A DNA stretch of 15,499 bases from Dehalococcoidia bacterium (GTDB lineage Bacteria; Chloroflexota; Dehalococcoidia; E44-bin15). The stretch spans positions 1 through 15,499 of the forward strand of contig DAOWEF010000075.1 of assembly GCA_030638665.1 (NCBI GenBank). Reading direction: 5' to 3'. Every line of letters begins with the position of its first letter. Position 1 is the first letter of the stretch. Positions 6,438 through 14,511 of the stretch are shown here, piece after piece. A program made the translations under genes and the position numbers. The notes beneath the pieces are model-generated. The model was not told the DNA's origin, did not search any database, and worked only from the letters and a program-made list of their open reading frames with translations.

Positions 6438-6515
6438 GGTGAGCCATTAGCTCAGGCGTAGAGCACCTGGCTTTTAATCCAGGTATCGGGTTTCGAATCC
6501 CCCCACAGCTTGCCA
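6438..6515 (+). tRNA. Degenerate tRNA-Lys(UUU)-like sequence, probable pseudogene
   Basis: The core is unmistakably tRNA. ATTAGCTCAG (D-arm 5' side) and TAGAGC come first, then an anticodon arm ACCTGG-CTTTTAAT-CCAGGT with anticodon TTT (6473-6475), a T-loop-like TTTCGAATC, and an ending TTGCCA. Several details are wrong for a working tRNA. The D-loop is one base short (AGGCGTA), the anticodon loop has 8 bases, and the T-loop has an extra T with a poorly paired stem. The acceptor pairs either as GAGCCAT/ACAGCTT with two mismatches, or as GGTGAGC (6438-6444) with GCTTGCC (6508-6514). The second pairing leaves a CAT/ACA internal bulge. I read it as a decayed tRNA-Lys gene; a functional odd tRNA is not excluded. 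Confidence 0.6.
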
Positions 6516-6539
6516 TTGATCAGTGTTGCCAGTGACCTT

Positions 6540-6683
6540 ATGAAAGGGGAGTTATTGAAGGAGCGTGCTGCTGAGGCAATACCGTTGATAGCACAGATCA
6601 CCAACGAGGCTCTGCTTTCCCTAGTAGAAGCACACCAGGATCGCCAGAATCGCAATCCAGTAAAAAGACCGAGGCGGAGCTAA
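6540..6683 (+). CDS. Small 47-codon open frame of unknown function abutting ahbC
   Basis: The frame starts at ATG 6540 and its TAA (6681-6683) directly touches the ATG of ahbC (TAAATG). The same frame is open back to 6462, so it could also be the end of a longer lost gene. The product looks like a helical, charged peptide: KGELLKERAAEAIPLIAQ, then NEALLSLVEAHQDRQ, ending in a basic tail NPVKRPRRS. There is no clear Shine-Dalgarno before ATG 6540. I recognise no family. The zero-base junction and non-random helical composition argue for a real or recently real gene; the weak start argues against. Confidence 0.3.
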   Translation: MKGELLKERAAEAIPLIAQITNEALLSLVEAHQDRQNRNPVKRPRRS

Positions 6684-7853
6684 ATGATCTCGGTTTCAAG
6701 GCTGCTCTGCGATGAAATTGGACCGGGCGATTACCTGCGCTACGGGAAGGAAGAAGACCTTTCGCCTACGTCCGAGCCGAGACCCGTAGTTGTCTGGAAC
6801 TGTACCAAGCGGTGCAACCTTAATTGTATACATTGCTATGCCGATGCTGATGCTCAAAGCTTTGATGTAGAGATGAACACTGATGAGGGCAAGGCCTTCA
6901 TCCGCCAACTGGCTGAGTTTGGCGTCCCGGTGATCCTCTTTTCAGGCGGCGAGCCACTAATGAGACTGGATTTCCTAGAGCTTGCCAAGTTCGCTGCCAA
7001 ACAGGGCATCGGAATAGTAGCCTCAAGCAATGGCACATTGATAACTCAGGAAATGGCCGGTGAGATGCGCAACATAGGTTTCCGAGAAGTGGGGATTAGC
7101 CTGGATGGCATCGGCGACAAGAACGACCGGTTCCGGGGTAAAAAAGGAGCATATGAGGCGGCCCTGCATGGTATCCGCAATTGCGTCTCGATAGGACAGA
7201 GGGTATCGCTCAGGATGACGATTACTCGCTCAAATCATCATGAGATTCCCGCTATCTTCGATTTAGTGGAGCGGGAGAATGTAGATCGCGTTTGTTTCTA
7301 TCATCTGGCATATGCAGGCCGGGGGAATAACCTGAGGGGAAGCGACCTCAGCCACGCTGAGATGAGGAAGGTCATTGACCTCATATGTGATCGCACGCTC
7401 GATCTTCACCGTCGAGGGCTTCGCAAGGAAACCCTTCTGGTTGGCAACCATGCCGATGGGGTCTATCTCTACCTCAAATTCAAGCAGCAAGATCCGACGC
7501 GTGCCGAAAAGGTTCTATCTTTACTGCGCTGGAACGGCGGCAATAACTCCGGCATTCTAATAGGTGCGGTAGATGAGGTGGGCAATGTCCACCCCGATCA
7601 ATTCTGGAGGAATGTCACGGTCGGTAATGTGCGGGAGCAGGCGTTTGGCCATATATGGCTGGACACCTCAAATCCAGTGATGCGTGGTCTAAAGGATCGA
7701 AAGGCATTGCTCAAAGGCCGCTGCGCGCGATGCAGCTACCTCGATATTTGTAATGGCAACCTGAGAGCACGGGCCGAGGCAGTCTCAGGTGACATCTGGC
7801 AGGAAGACCCGGCCTGCTATCTAACCGACCGGGAGATTGGAATTGTGCGATGA
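6684..7853 (+). CDS. ahbC: AhbC-type radical SAM enzyme (12,18-didecarboxysiroheme to Fe-coproporphyrin III)
   Basis: A 389-residue radical SAM protein of the AhbC/NirJ group. In siroheme-dependent heme synthesis AhbC removes the two acetate side chains of didecarboxysiroheme. The SAM cluster motif is CTKRCNLNCIHC (C44, C48, C51 as CX3CX2C), with LFSGGEPL for SAM binding. A C-terminal SPASM-like cluster segment has C347, C350, C356 and C378 around GRCARCSYLDICNGN and EDPACYL. GGCGGAG (6673-6679) lies 4 bases before the ATG. It overlaps ahbD by four bases (ATGA). NirJ of heme d1 synthesis is a close relative, but with ahbD and fused ahbA-ahbB next door and no other nir genes, AhbC is the better call. 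Confidence 0.88.
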   Translation: MISVSRLLCDEIGPGDYLRYGKEEDLSPTSEPRPVVVWNCTKRCNLNCIHCYADADAQSFDVEMNTDEGKAFIRQLAEFGVPVILFSGGEPLMRLDFLELAKFAAKQGIGIVASSNGTLITQEMAGEMRNIGFREVGISLDGIGDKNDRFRGKKGAYEAALHGIRNCVSIGQRVSLRMTITRSNHHEIPAIFDLVERENVDRVCFYHLAYAGRGNNLRGSDLSHAEMRKVIDLICDRTLDLHRRGLRKETLLVGNHADGVYLYLKFKQQDPTRAEKVLSLLRWNGGNNSGILIGAVDEVGNVHPDQFWRNVTVGNVREQAFGHIWLDTSNPVMRGLKDRKALLKGRCARCSYLDICNGNLRARAEAVSGDIWQEDPACYLTDREIGIVR

Positions 7854-8956
7854 CGGAAGCAGCTGATAAGAATCACCTCATCTCAGACTTGAAGCTCGTC
7901 GCCTGGGAGATAACTAAAAGGTGCAACCTGTTCTGTGCCCATTGTCGAGCAGCGGCAACAGATGAGAACTACGAGGGTGAACTCCCTCTTGAGGAGTGCT
8001 TCAGGCTGATCGATAGCATTGTGGAGGTGGGCAAGCCCATTCTGATCCTTACCGGCGGGGAGCCGCTTCTTCGTTCAGACATATTCCAGATCGGCAGATA
8101 TGCCACAGAGCGTGGTCTTCGCGTGGTGATCGGCACCAACGGCACGCTCATCACGAGCGAGGTGGCTGCCGCGATGAAGGAGGTGCCAATATCTCGAATC
8201 GGGGTGAGCATTGACTTTCCCATTCCCAAATTGCAAGACGAGTTTCGCGGGAAAGTAGGTGCTTTCGAGGCTGCGGTGGCGGGCGTAAAAGAGGCCCGGC
8301 GCGCCGGAATTGATGTGCAGATAAATAGCACCATCACCAAGATGAATGCGCCCCATCTGGACGGCCTGCTGAACCTTGCGCTTGACCTGGGAGCTGTTGC
8401 CTTGCACCCGTTCATGTTGGTGCCGACAGGGCGGGGAAAAGACCTGGCCGAGGTTGAACTCCTTCCCCAAGAGCATGAGCAGATACTCAATTGGATCTAT
8501 GACAAACAGTTGCAGTTCGGCAATCGGATATCCTTCAAGCCTACTGATGCCCCGCACTACATGCGGATAACTCTGCAGAAGCAGAAAGAGAGTGCGAAAA
8601 GCCAGATGGGCAGTCCTCCAACCCTGGATTCGGCTACCCGGGGGTGTCTCGCCGGTGTAGGCTTTTGCTTCATCTCTCATGTGGGCCGAATACAGGGGTG
8701 TGGGTATCTCAATGTCGAGGCGGGAAATGTGCGGAGGGAGAGTTTTTCCAAAATCTGGGCTGATTCACCCCTCTTTGCAGAGCTCAGAGACCTCTCGAAC
8801 CTCAAAGGTAAGTGCGGCGTTTGCGAATACCGGCGACCTTGTGGTGGCTGCCGCGCCCGGGCCTATGAGGCTACTGGCGATTATCTTGAGGCGGAACCAT
8901 ATTGCGTATATCAACCGGTTGCCAGGCGCGGCTCAAGGCCGGCATGCAAGGTGTGA
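7850..8956 (+). CDS. ahbD: AhbD radical SAM heme synthase (Fe-coproporphyrin III to heme)
   Basis: A 368-residue radical SAM enzyme that oxidatively decarboxylates two propionates of Fe-coproporphyrin III to vinyls, the last step of the Ahb route. The N-terminal cluster motif is TKRCNLFCAHC (C25, C29, C32), followed by LTGGEPLL. The C-terminal auxiliary cluster region is rich in cysteine: GCLAGVGFCFISHVGRIQGC, then GKCGVCEYRRPCGGCRARA (C322, C325, C331, C334) and EPYC (C352). This layout and the wording around YEATGDY fit AhbD rather than AhbC or peptide-maturing SPASM enzymes. The start ATG 7850 overlaps the ahbC stop. An 84-base gap before the next gene shows no clear signal. Confidence 0.9.
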   Translation: MTEAADKNHLISDLKLVAWEITKRCNLFCAHCRAAATDENYEGELPLEECFRLIDSIVEVGKPILILTGGEPLLRSDIFQIGRYATERGLRVVIGTNGTLITSEVAAAMKEVPISRIGVSIDFPIPKLQDEFRGKVGAFEAAVAGVKEARRAGIDVQINSTITKMNAPHLDGLLNLALDLGAVALHPFMLVPTGRGKDLAEVELLPQEHEQILNWIYDKQLQFGNRISFKPTDAPHYMRITLQKQKESAKSQMGSPPTLDSATRGCLAGVGFCFISHVGRIQGCGYLNVEAGNVRRESFSKIWADSPLFAELRDLSNLKGKCGVCEYRRPCGGCRARAYEATGDYLEAEPYCVYQPVARRGSRPACKV

Positions 8957-9040
8957 ACAAAGGGCGAAGAAGACAAACTGAGGCGACGATATCCTTTTAA
9001 ATAACAACAATCTCAGGACTCATCAGAAAAGAGCGAAAGG

Positions 9041-10042
9041 GTGAAAGAAGTCAAGCTGGACAATACTGACAGAAGCTTGCTCAATCTGTTGCAGGCAAAT
9101 TTCCCCTTGAGCCGGGAACCTTTCGCTGACCTGGGGTTAAGCCTTGGGTTGGAGGAAGAAGACGTTATTCGGCGAATAACGCGGTTAAAGGAGGCGCGGA
9201 TTATACGGTATATCGGTCCCCTCTTCGATTCCCGTAGCCTTGGCTATCAGAGCACTCTGGTGGCCATGCGCGTTTCCGAGGACAGGCTCGAAGAGGCGGC
9301 ACAGATTGTAAATGAGCATCCCGGAGTGAGCCATAATTACGGTAGAGCTGGCGCTCTCAATCTGTGGTTCACCCTGACTGTTCCGCCGGGAGATGACCTG
9401 GAGAGTGAGCTACAAACTTTGGCCAATAAGGTTGGCCCGGAGCAAGTACTGGATTTACCAGCGGTACGGCATTTCGAAATAGGCGTCTTCTTCGATATGG
9501 CAGACAATGACCTCCCGGTTAATTTTCACAATAATCCGCCTAAGACGCCGCAAGGCGCGCTGCAAGCGGTGTCTACGCTATCGTCTTCGGAAAAGGCGGT
9601 GATCAGCGAGATACAGCAGGACATCACTTTACTGAGCAGGCCCTTCGATGCTATGGCAGAGCATGTTGGCATGGAAGTCAATGAGTTCCTGAGATGCTGC
9701 CGATGGCTTAAGGAGCGCGGTGTTATGCGACGCTTCGGTGCATCGATCAGGCACCAAAATGCCGGCTTTGCGGCTAACGCCATGGTCTGCTGGAGAGTCC
9801 CGTCCTCGGTGGTAGAGGAAGCGGGCGAGATAATGTCCGCTTTCAGGGAGGTGAGCCACTACTACGAGCGAAAGGCAAATCAGAGTTGGCCGTATAATGT
9901 GTTTACCATGATTCATGGTAAGACAAAAGAGGGGTTAAAACGCACCATAGAGATAATTGCCGCCCGGAGTGGTATTCAGGAATACGAGGCGCTTTTCACG
10001 ATTAAGGAATTTAAAAAGGAACGGGTGAAATTCAGAGCATGA
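9041..10042 (+). CDS. ahbAB: Fused AhbA-AhbB siroheme decarboxylase
   Basis: Siroheme decarboxylase turns siroheme into 12,18-didecarboxysiroheme. Normally AhbA and AhbB are two Lrp/AsnC-like proteins of roughly 150-170 residues that form a heterodimer. Here one 333-residue chain holds both. Residues about 7-153 are a helix-turn-helix plus ferredoxin-like domain (TRLKEARIIRYIGPLFDSRS, HPGVSHNYGR). After a linker (154-178), residues about 179-330 repeat the plan with AhbB-like features: VMRRFGASIRHQNAGFAANA, VSHYYERK and WPYNVFTMIHGK. Only the second half keeps the RHQ segment, so the active-site residues are unevenly divided. The start is GTG 9041 with a weak purine-rich upstream stretch. The symbol marks the fusion and is not an established name. 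Confidence 0.87.
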   Translation: MKEVKLDNTDRSLLNLLQANFPLSREPFADLGLSLGLEEEDVIRRITRLKEARIIRYIGPLFDSRSLGYQSTLVAMRVSEDRLEEAAQIVNEHPGVSHNYGRAGALNLWFTLTVPPGDDLESELQTLANKVGPEQVLDLPAVRHFEIGVFFDMADNDLPVNFHNNPPKTPQGALQAVSTLSSSEKAVISEIQQDITLLSRPFDAMAEHVGMEVNEFLRCCRWLKERGVMRRFGASIRHQNAGFAANAMVCWRVPSSVVEEAGEIMSAFREVSHYYERKANQSWPYNVFTMIHGKTKEGLKRTIEIIAARSGIQEYEALFTIKEFKKERVKFRA

Positions 10043-10070
10043 ACGAAGAACAGAAGATGCAGGATAGAGA

Positions 10071-10703
10071 ATGTCATACTGCCCAATCATGGTGGACATC
10101 AAAGGGAATCGATGCGTGTTGGTCGGCGGGGGTGGGGTTGCGCTGCGCAGGGCTGAGGTGCTGGTGGAGTATGGTGCTCGGGTGGAGATAATTAGCCCTG
10201 AGCTATGTCCTGAGATTAACCGCCTGGTGGCTAGTAGTGCGGTGCTTTCCACACTGCACGAATACAAGCCTGGCGATCTGTGTGGCTCATTTGTTGTGGT
10301 GGCGGCCACGGATAATAGCAAAATAAATGATCAAGTGGCTGAAGAGGCCCTGAAACTTGGAATTCTAATTAATGTGGTGGATATCCCAGAATTTTCCAGC
10401 TTTATCGTTCCGTCGTGTTTGCACCGTGGCGATGTGACCATAGCCGTTTCCACTGGTGGCAAGAGCCCAGCACTGGCACGCAGACTCAGGACTGAGCTAG
10501 AAAAAAGCTTTGGGGATGAATACGCTTCGCTGGCTTTGCTAGTTTCGCAGGTGCGTTCCGAACTAAAACAAGAGGGTATCACCATACCTGCCGAAGTCTG
10601 GCAGCAAGCCTTGGATTTGGACGTGTTGCTTGAATTACTGCGCCTGGGGCAGTGGGATGAAGCTAAACAGAGGTTGTTAAGTATTTTCGGGAGGCACGAA
10701 TAG
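10071..10703 (+). CDS. Precorrin-2 dehydrogenase / sirohydrochlorin ferrochelatase (Met8p/CysG-N type)
   Basis: A 210-residue protein that oxidises precorrin-2 to sirohydrochlorin with NAD; homologues such as Met8p and CysG also insert iron to make siroheme. The N-terminus is an NAD-binding Rossmann fold (VDIKGNRCVLVGGGGVALRR), followed by VVVAATDNSKIND. The family signature PSCLHRGDVTIAVSTGGKSP then precedes the C-terminal dimer/helical part. The length suits the stand-alone form. It lies 28 bases after the siroheme decarboxylase and feeds it directly. No separate CbiX/SirB chelatase is in the window, so it may do both steps, which is inference. Possible symbols differ by species (sirC, met8, cysG N-domain), so I leave it blank. 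Confidence 0.9.
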   Translation: MSYCPIMVDIKGNRCVLVGGGGVALRRAEVLVEYGARVEIISPELCPEINRLVASSAVLSTLHEYKPGDLCGSFVVVAATDNSKINDQVAEEALKLGILINVVDIPEFSSFIVPSCLHRGDVTIAVSTGGKSPALARRLRTELEKSFGDEYASLALLVSQVRSELKQEGITIPAEVWQQALDLDVLLELLRLGQWDEAKQRLLSIFGRHE

Positions 10704-10704
10704 A

Positions 10705-11991
10705 ATGGATGGGAACATCGAACTAGCAGGCCCGCAGGTTTGTGTATTGGGCGTGAACTACAGCACAACCCCGGTTTCAGTCAGGGGGAAGTTGAGTATT
10801 CCAAGACGCCAAATGCAGGAGGCACTGGCTTCCCTGCGCAATTATGTTCCCCACGGTGTCATACTTGCAACCTGCAACCGGACTGAGATTTATGCCCTGG
10901 ATGAGGATGACCAGCCCGCTGAACAGGCTATACGCAAATTCCTCAAAGACTGGTCTGGCATTTCGGAAGAGGAGCTAGCCCCATATGTACACAGCTCTTT
11001 CAATTACGTGGCAATGAGGCATCTTTCGGAAACGGCAGCGGGGCTATGTTCGATGATAGTAGGCGAGTGGGAGATACTGGGCCAGGTGAGACAGGCGCTG
11101 GAGGACGCAGAGCAGGCCCAGATGGTGAATCTGCCACTGAGGAACCTATTTCGCCACGCCATCCGCACCGGTAGACGGGTGAGGGATAACACCGATATCA
11201 GCAAGAATGCCCTCTCGGTGAGCTCGGTGGCGGTTGATCTAGCCACCAAAATCACCGGCGACATTCGCCATTGCCGGGTGCTCCTCATCGGCGCCGGCGA
11301 GGCGGGCAAGCTGGTAGCCAGGACCTTCTTCCAAAGGGGGGTTTCGCAGATAACGGTGACCAGCCGATCGCTGGAGAGTGCTAAAGAGTTGGCCTTGGTT
11401 CTGGGGGGAAATGCCGTCAATATAAGCGAAATGCAGTCCGAAATGGAGGCGGCTGATATACTCATTACCTGCACCGGTGCACCTCACTTTGTGGTGCATC
11501 ACGAGCTTATGGAGAAGGTGATGCGGTCCCGGGCGGGACGCCCCCTGGTAATCGTTGATATCGCTGTGCCTCGTGATGTGGAGCTGGAGGTAGGGCAAAT
11601 CGAAGGTGTCTCCCTCTACGATATCGATGACTTCACTCAGGTATCTAAGATTAACCGTAAGGCCAGAGAGAAAGAAATCGCCAGGGCGATGCAAGTCGTG
11701 GACAATGAGATGGAACGCCTCGTGGCACGGTGGCAAGCCCTGGAGGCGAAACCTGCAATTAGCGCCCTGATGCAGATGGCAGAAGAGATTCGCCAACGCC
11801 AGCTGAGCATAACGCTGAAAAAGCTGCCGCCGCTATCTCAGGAAGAGCGGGATAGCCTGGAGGCCATGACCAAGGCCATAGTGAACAAGATACTTCATAA
11901 TCCTATCCAATACCTCAAGCATGGCGGGCATCGCGGCAAAGACTTCCTCCAAACCGTAGGGGAGCTTTTTAATCTCGACGGGCAGGTCTAG
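10705..11991 (+). CDS. hemA: Glutamyl-tRNA reductase
   Basis: Reduces glutamyl-tRNA(Glu) to glutamate-1-semialdehyde with NADPH, the committed step of C5-pathway tetrapyrrole synthesis. The 428-residue protein has the catalytic cysteine C57 in ILATCNRTEIYAL and an NADPH-binding loop LLIGAGEAGKLVARTF. It also has the domain-joining segment IVDIAVPRDVE and a C-terminal helical dimerisation domain. The usual GExQILGQVK stretch reads GEWEILGQVR, with Glu replacing Gln; I take this as lineage variation. ATG 10705 follows GGGAGG (10689-10694) at 10 bases. The partner enzyme HemL, which makes 5-aminolevulinate, is not in the window. Confidence 0.95.
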   Translation: MDGNIELAGPQVCVLGVNYSTTPVSVRGKLSIPRRQMQEALASLRNYVPHGVILATCNRTEIYALDEDDQPAEQAIRKFLKDWSGISEEELAPYVHSSFNYVAMRHLSETAAGLCSMIVGEWEILGQVRQALEDAEQAQMVNLPLRNLFRHAIRTGRRVRDNTDISKNALSVSSVAVDLATKITGDIRHCRVLLIGAGEAGKLVARTFFQRGVSQITVTSRSLESAKELALVLGGNAVNISEMQSEMEAADILITCTGAPHFVVHHELMEKVMRSRAGRPLVIVDIAVPRDVELEVGQIEGVSLYDIDDFTQVSKINRKAREKEIARAMQVVDNEMERLVARWQALEAKPAISALMQMAEEIRQRQLSITLKKLPPLSQEERDSLEAMTKAIVNKILHNPIQYLKHGGHRGKDFLQTVGELFNLDGQV

Positions 11992-11993
11992 GA

Positions 11994-12920
11994 ATGAAGA
12001 CGGGGAAACGCATTATCGTTGGCACACGTAGCAGCAAGCTGGCTACAATTCAAGCTGAAGGTGTATTGGCCAAACTACAATGGTTAAATCCTGAATATGA
12101 GTTCAGCCTCGCCACAATAATAACCAGAGGCGACCGTGAGCGTAAAGTCCCCCTGGATCGGATGGCCGGTGTGGGGGTGTTTGTGAAAGAACTGGAAGAG
12201 GCTCTCTTAGAGAGTAAGATAGACTTGGCGGTGCACAGTCTCAAGGATATGCCCACCGAGACTCCTGAGGGGTTTCGGCTAGCTGCGGTGACTGAAAGAG
12301 TCGATCCCCGGGATGTCCTGGTCTCATCTTTGGGGAGACTAGCAGAACTACCACCGGGGGCTAGGATCGGCACAGGCAGTCAAAGGCGTGCTGTTCAACT
12401 TCTGGCTCAGCGTCCCGATGTTGAGACCCGTCCGCTGAGGGGGAATATTGACACCCGGCTGAGGAAAGCCGCTTCGGTTGAGCTGGATGGCGTGCTACTG
12501 GCCGCTGCCGCCCTGATTCGACTGGGAATGGAAAGCATGATAACTGAGCACCTATCAACTGACATCTTTGTCCCTGCGGTGGGGCAGGGAGCTTTGGGGA
12601 TCGAGATTCGCGCCGACGATGCCCAGATGGGCGAACTGGTTGCCCCGCTAAATCATGAGCCAAGCTGGCTGAGCGTGACCGCCGAACGCGCTTTCCTGAA
12701 GTCGCTGGGTGGGGGGTGCCGCGCGCCGATAGCTGCGTTGGGCACGCTGAGGAACAACACTCTCCATCTTCGCGGCATGGTGGCCGATCCCGTTCGCGGT
12801 GACATCTTGCGCGCTGAGATGGAAGGCAATGCTCTGGCTGCGGAAGAGGCAGGTTACCGATTGGCTAAGCAGATGATGGAATTGGGAGCCGCTTCCCTGA
12901 TCGAGAGGGTCGGGGTATGA
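11994..12920 (+). CDS. hemC: Porphobilinogen deaminase (hydroxymethylbilane synthase)
   Basis: Joins four porphobilinogen units into hydroxymethylbilane on a dipyrromethane cofactor. The 308-residue protein is the normal size. Visible motifs are GTRSSKLATIQAE at the N-terminus, the catalytic aspartate in VHSLKDMPTE (D85), GTGSQRRAVQLL and LRGNIDTRLRK for substrate binding, and VPAVGQGALGIE. The cofactor-attachment cysteine is C242 in SLGGGCRAPI. The gene starts two bases after hemA stops, and its own stop overlaps the next start as ATGA, so it is embedded in the operon. Confidence 0.96.
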   Translation: MKTGKRIIVGTRSSKLATIQAEGVLAKLQWLNPEYEFSLATIITRGDRERKVPLDRMAGVGVFVKELEEALLESKIDLAVHSLKDMPTETPEGFRLAAVTERVDPRDVLVSSLGRLAELPPGARIGTGSQRRAVQLLAQRPDVETRPLRGNIDTRLRKAASVELDGVLLAAAALIRLGMESMITEHLSTDIFVPAVGQGALGIEIRADDAQMGELVAPLNHEPSWLSVTAERAFLKSLGGGCRAPIAALGTLRNNTLHLRGMVADPVRGDILRAEMEGNALAAEEAGYRLAKQMMELGAASLIERVGV

Positions 12921-14446
12921 CGCAGGGCAAGGTTTATCTGGTGGGCGCCGGGCCAGGAGATCCTGGCCTGATCACGGCCAAGGGGATCGAATGCCTCAAG
13001 CGAGCCGACGTTATTGTCTATGACCGATTGATTGACAACGGGCTCTTGGATTTCACCCGTCATGATGCCGAGGTGATCTATGTAGGTAAATCCTCTAAAA
13101 CCCATGCCAGAGAGCAGCACGAGATCAACCAAATCCTGGTTGATAAGGCCAGGGAGGGCAAGGTCGTGGTGCGGCTTAAGGGGGGTGACCCCTTTGTTTT
13201 AGGGCGGGGTGGTGAGGAGGCCGAGGCCCTTTTTGCCAATAAAATACCCTTCGAACTTGTCCCTGGCATCTCCTCGGCGCTGGCAGTGCCGGCCTATGCC
13301 GGCATACCGGTCACGCATCGGCGTGTGGCATCCTCTTTTGCCGTTACCACGGGACATGAAGATCCCACAAAGGACATATCCAGCATAAACTGGGAAAAAC
13401 TCGCGACTGGGGTTGACACGCTGGTTTGCTTAATGGGAATGGGCAATCTGGCCCGTATAGTCGAGGCGTTGCTAAAAAGTGGCAAAGCACCGAACACCCC
13501 GGTGGCCGTGATTCGCCAGGGAACGACGCTTCAGCAGCAAACGCTTACTGGAACCCTGGCAACCATTGTGGAGGCAGCCGAGAGAGCGGATTTTCAGCCA
13601 CCGGTGGTAATCGTCATCGGCGAGGTTGTTGGGCTTCGGCAGAGGCTGGCTTGGTTTGATAATCGGCCACTATTCGGCAAGCGCGTTCTGGTGACCCGAT
13701 CCCGAAACCAGGCCAGCGTCTTGAGCAGGCTGCTTGGGGAATGTGGCGCCGAGCCTGTGGAATTGCCGGTGATAGAGATCGAAGACGTCCCCGATTCTGG
13801 TGAACTGGATAAAGCAATCTTAGGTCTGCCAGATTATCACTGGGTGCTCTTCACCAGTGCCAATGGGGTGGATGCATTCTGGAGGCGATTACGCGCTTTG
13901 AATCTGGATGCCCGCTGGTTTCGGCACGTTAGAATCGGAGCCATCGGCCCGGCGACGGCAGAGGCGTTGGTGGTGCGGGGACTCTATCCTGACCTCTTGC
14001 CGGAAGAGCATACGAGCGAGGGAATAGTCGCTGGGCTAGCAGCTATCGGAATCGATGGGATTCGGATATTGTTGCTTCGGTCGGATATTGCGCCAAAAGC
14101 CTTGATTAATAAACTTATCGAGCTTGGGGCGGAGCCTCATGAAGTCACTGCATACCTTACCAGGCCTCCCGCTGAATCCATTTCCCGGGCCAAACAGATG
14201 TTTCTGGACGGAAAAATTGATATTATCACCTTCACCAGTTCCTCTACAGTGACCAATCTCCTAGCGGCGCTTGGAAATGAGTTGCACGCGGCAAAGCAGG
14301 CTAAGATCGCCTGCATCGGCCCTATAACAGCAGCTACTGCCGAAAAAGCGGGACTGACGGTGGACATCATTGCTCGAGAGCATACCATCCCTGGTTTGGT
14401 AGCGGCTATAGAGCTCTACCTGCGGGAGCATGAAGGGGAGGTCTAG
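12917..14446 (+). CDS. cobA-hemD: Fused uroporphyrinogen-III C-methyltransferase and uroporphyrinogen-III synthase
   Basis: A 509-residue two-domain enzyme. Residues about 4-245 are the SAM-dependent methyltransferase that makes precorrin-2. Its motifs are [55 protein letters not shown] and CLMGMGNL. Residues about 252-505 are uroporphyrinogen-III synthase (HemD), which closes hydroxymethylbilane with inversion of ring D. It has the typical weakly conserved bilobed pattern: [67 protein letters not shown]. The fusion puts closure and methylation on one chain, steering uroporphyrinogen III to the siroheme branch. It overlaps hemC by four bases. Confidence 0.94.
   Translation: MTQGKVYLVGAGPGDPGLITAKGIECLKRADVIVYDRLIDNGLLDFTRHDAEVIYVGKSSKTHAREQHEINQILVDKAREGKVVVRLKGGDPFVLGRGGEEAEALFANKIPFELVPGISSALAVPAYAGIPVTHRRVASSFAVTTGHEDPTKDISSINWEKLATGVDTLVCLMGMGNLARIVEALLKSGKAPNTPVAVIRQGTTLQQQTLTGTLATIVEAAERADFQPPVVIVIGEVVGLRQRLAWFDNRPLFGKRVLVTRSRNQASVLSRLLGECGAEPVELPVIEIEDVPDSGELDKAILGLPDYHWVLFTSANGVDAFWRRLRALNLDARWFRHVRIGAIGPATAEALVVRGLYPDLLPEEHTSEGIVAGLAAIGIDGIRILLLRSDIAPKALINKLIELGAEPHEVTAYLTRPPAESISRAKQMFLDGKIDIITFTSSSTVTNLLAALGNELHAAKQAKIACIGPITAATAEKAGLTVDIIAREHTIPGLVAAIELYLREHEGEV
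14435..14441 (+). promoter_or_regulatory. Strong Shine-Dalgarno at the cobA-hemD/hemB junction
   Basis: GGGGAGG ends 4 bases before an in-frame GTG at 14446 that overlaps the cobA-hemD stop (TAGTG). This would extend hemB by 22 codons. The alternative ATG 14512 has a weaker AGGA (14499-14502) at 9 bases. The site makes the longer start credible, so the hemB start is unsettled. Confidence 0.4.
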
Positions 14447-14511
14447 TGACTGGATTTCCTCCGCTACGCCGCGGCAATGGTGATATGTTATTGGCTGTTA
14501 GGACGAACCGG

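Noticed and set aside
8075..8680. A 201-codon open frame on the - strand opposite ahbD
   Set aside because: Antisense shadow. The + strand encodes a complete radical SAM enzyme with all its cluster cysteines.
8957..9040. Terminator or promoter in the gap between ahbD and ahbAB
   Set aside because: No GC-rich hairpin followed by a T-run and no convincing -35/-10 pair were visible; the gap is simply AT-richer spacer.
10039..10190. ATG overlapping the ahbAB stop that could start a short frame before the precorrin-2 dehydrogenase gene
   Set aside because: It runs out of frame through the dehydrogenase N-terminus and gives a Cys/Trp-rich sequence of no known type; ATG 10071 gives the correct Rossmann start.
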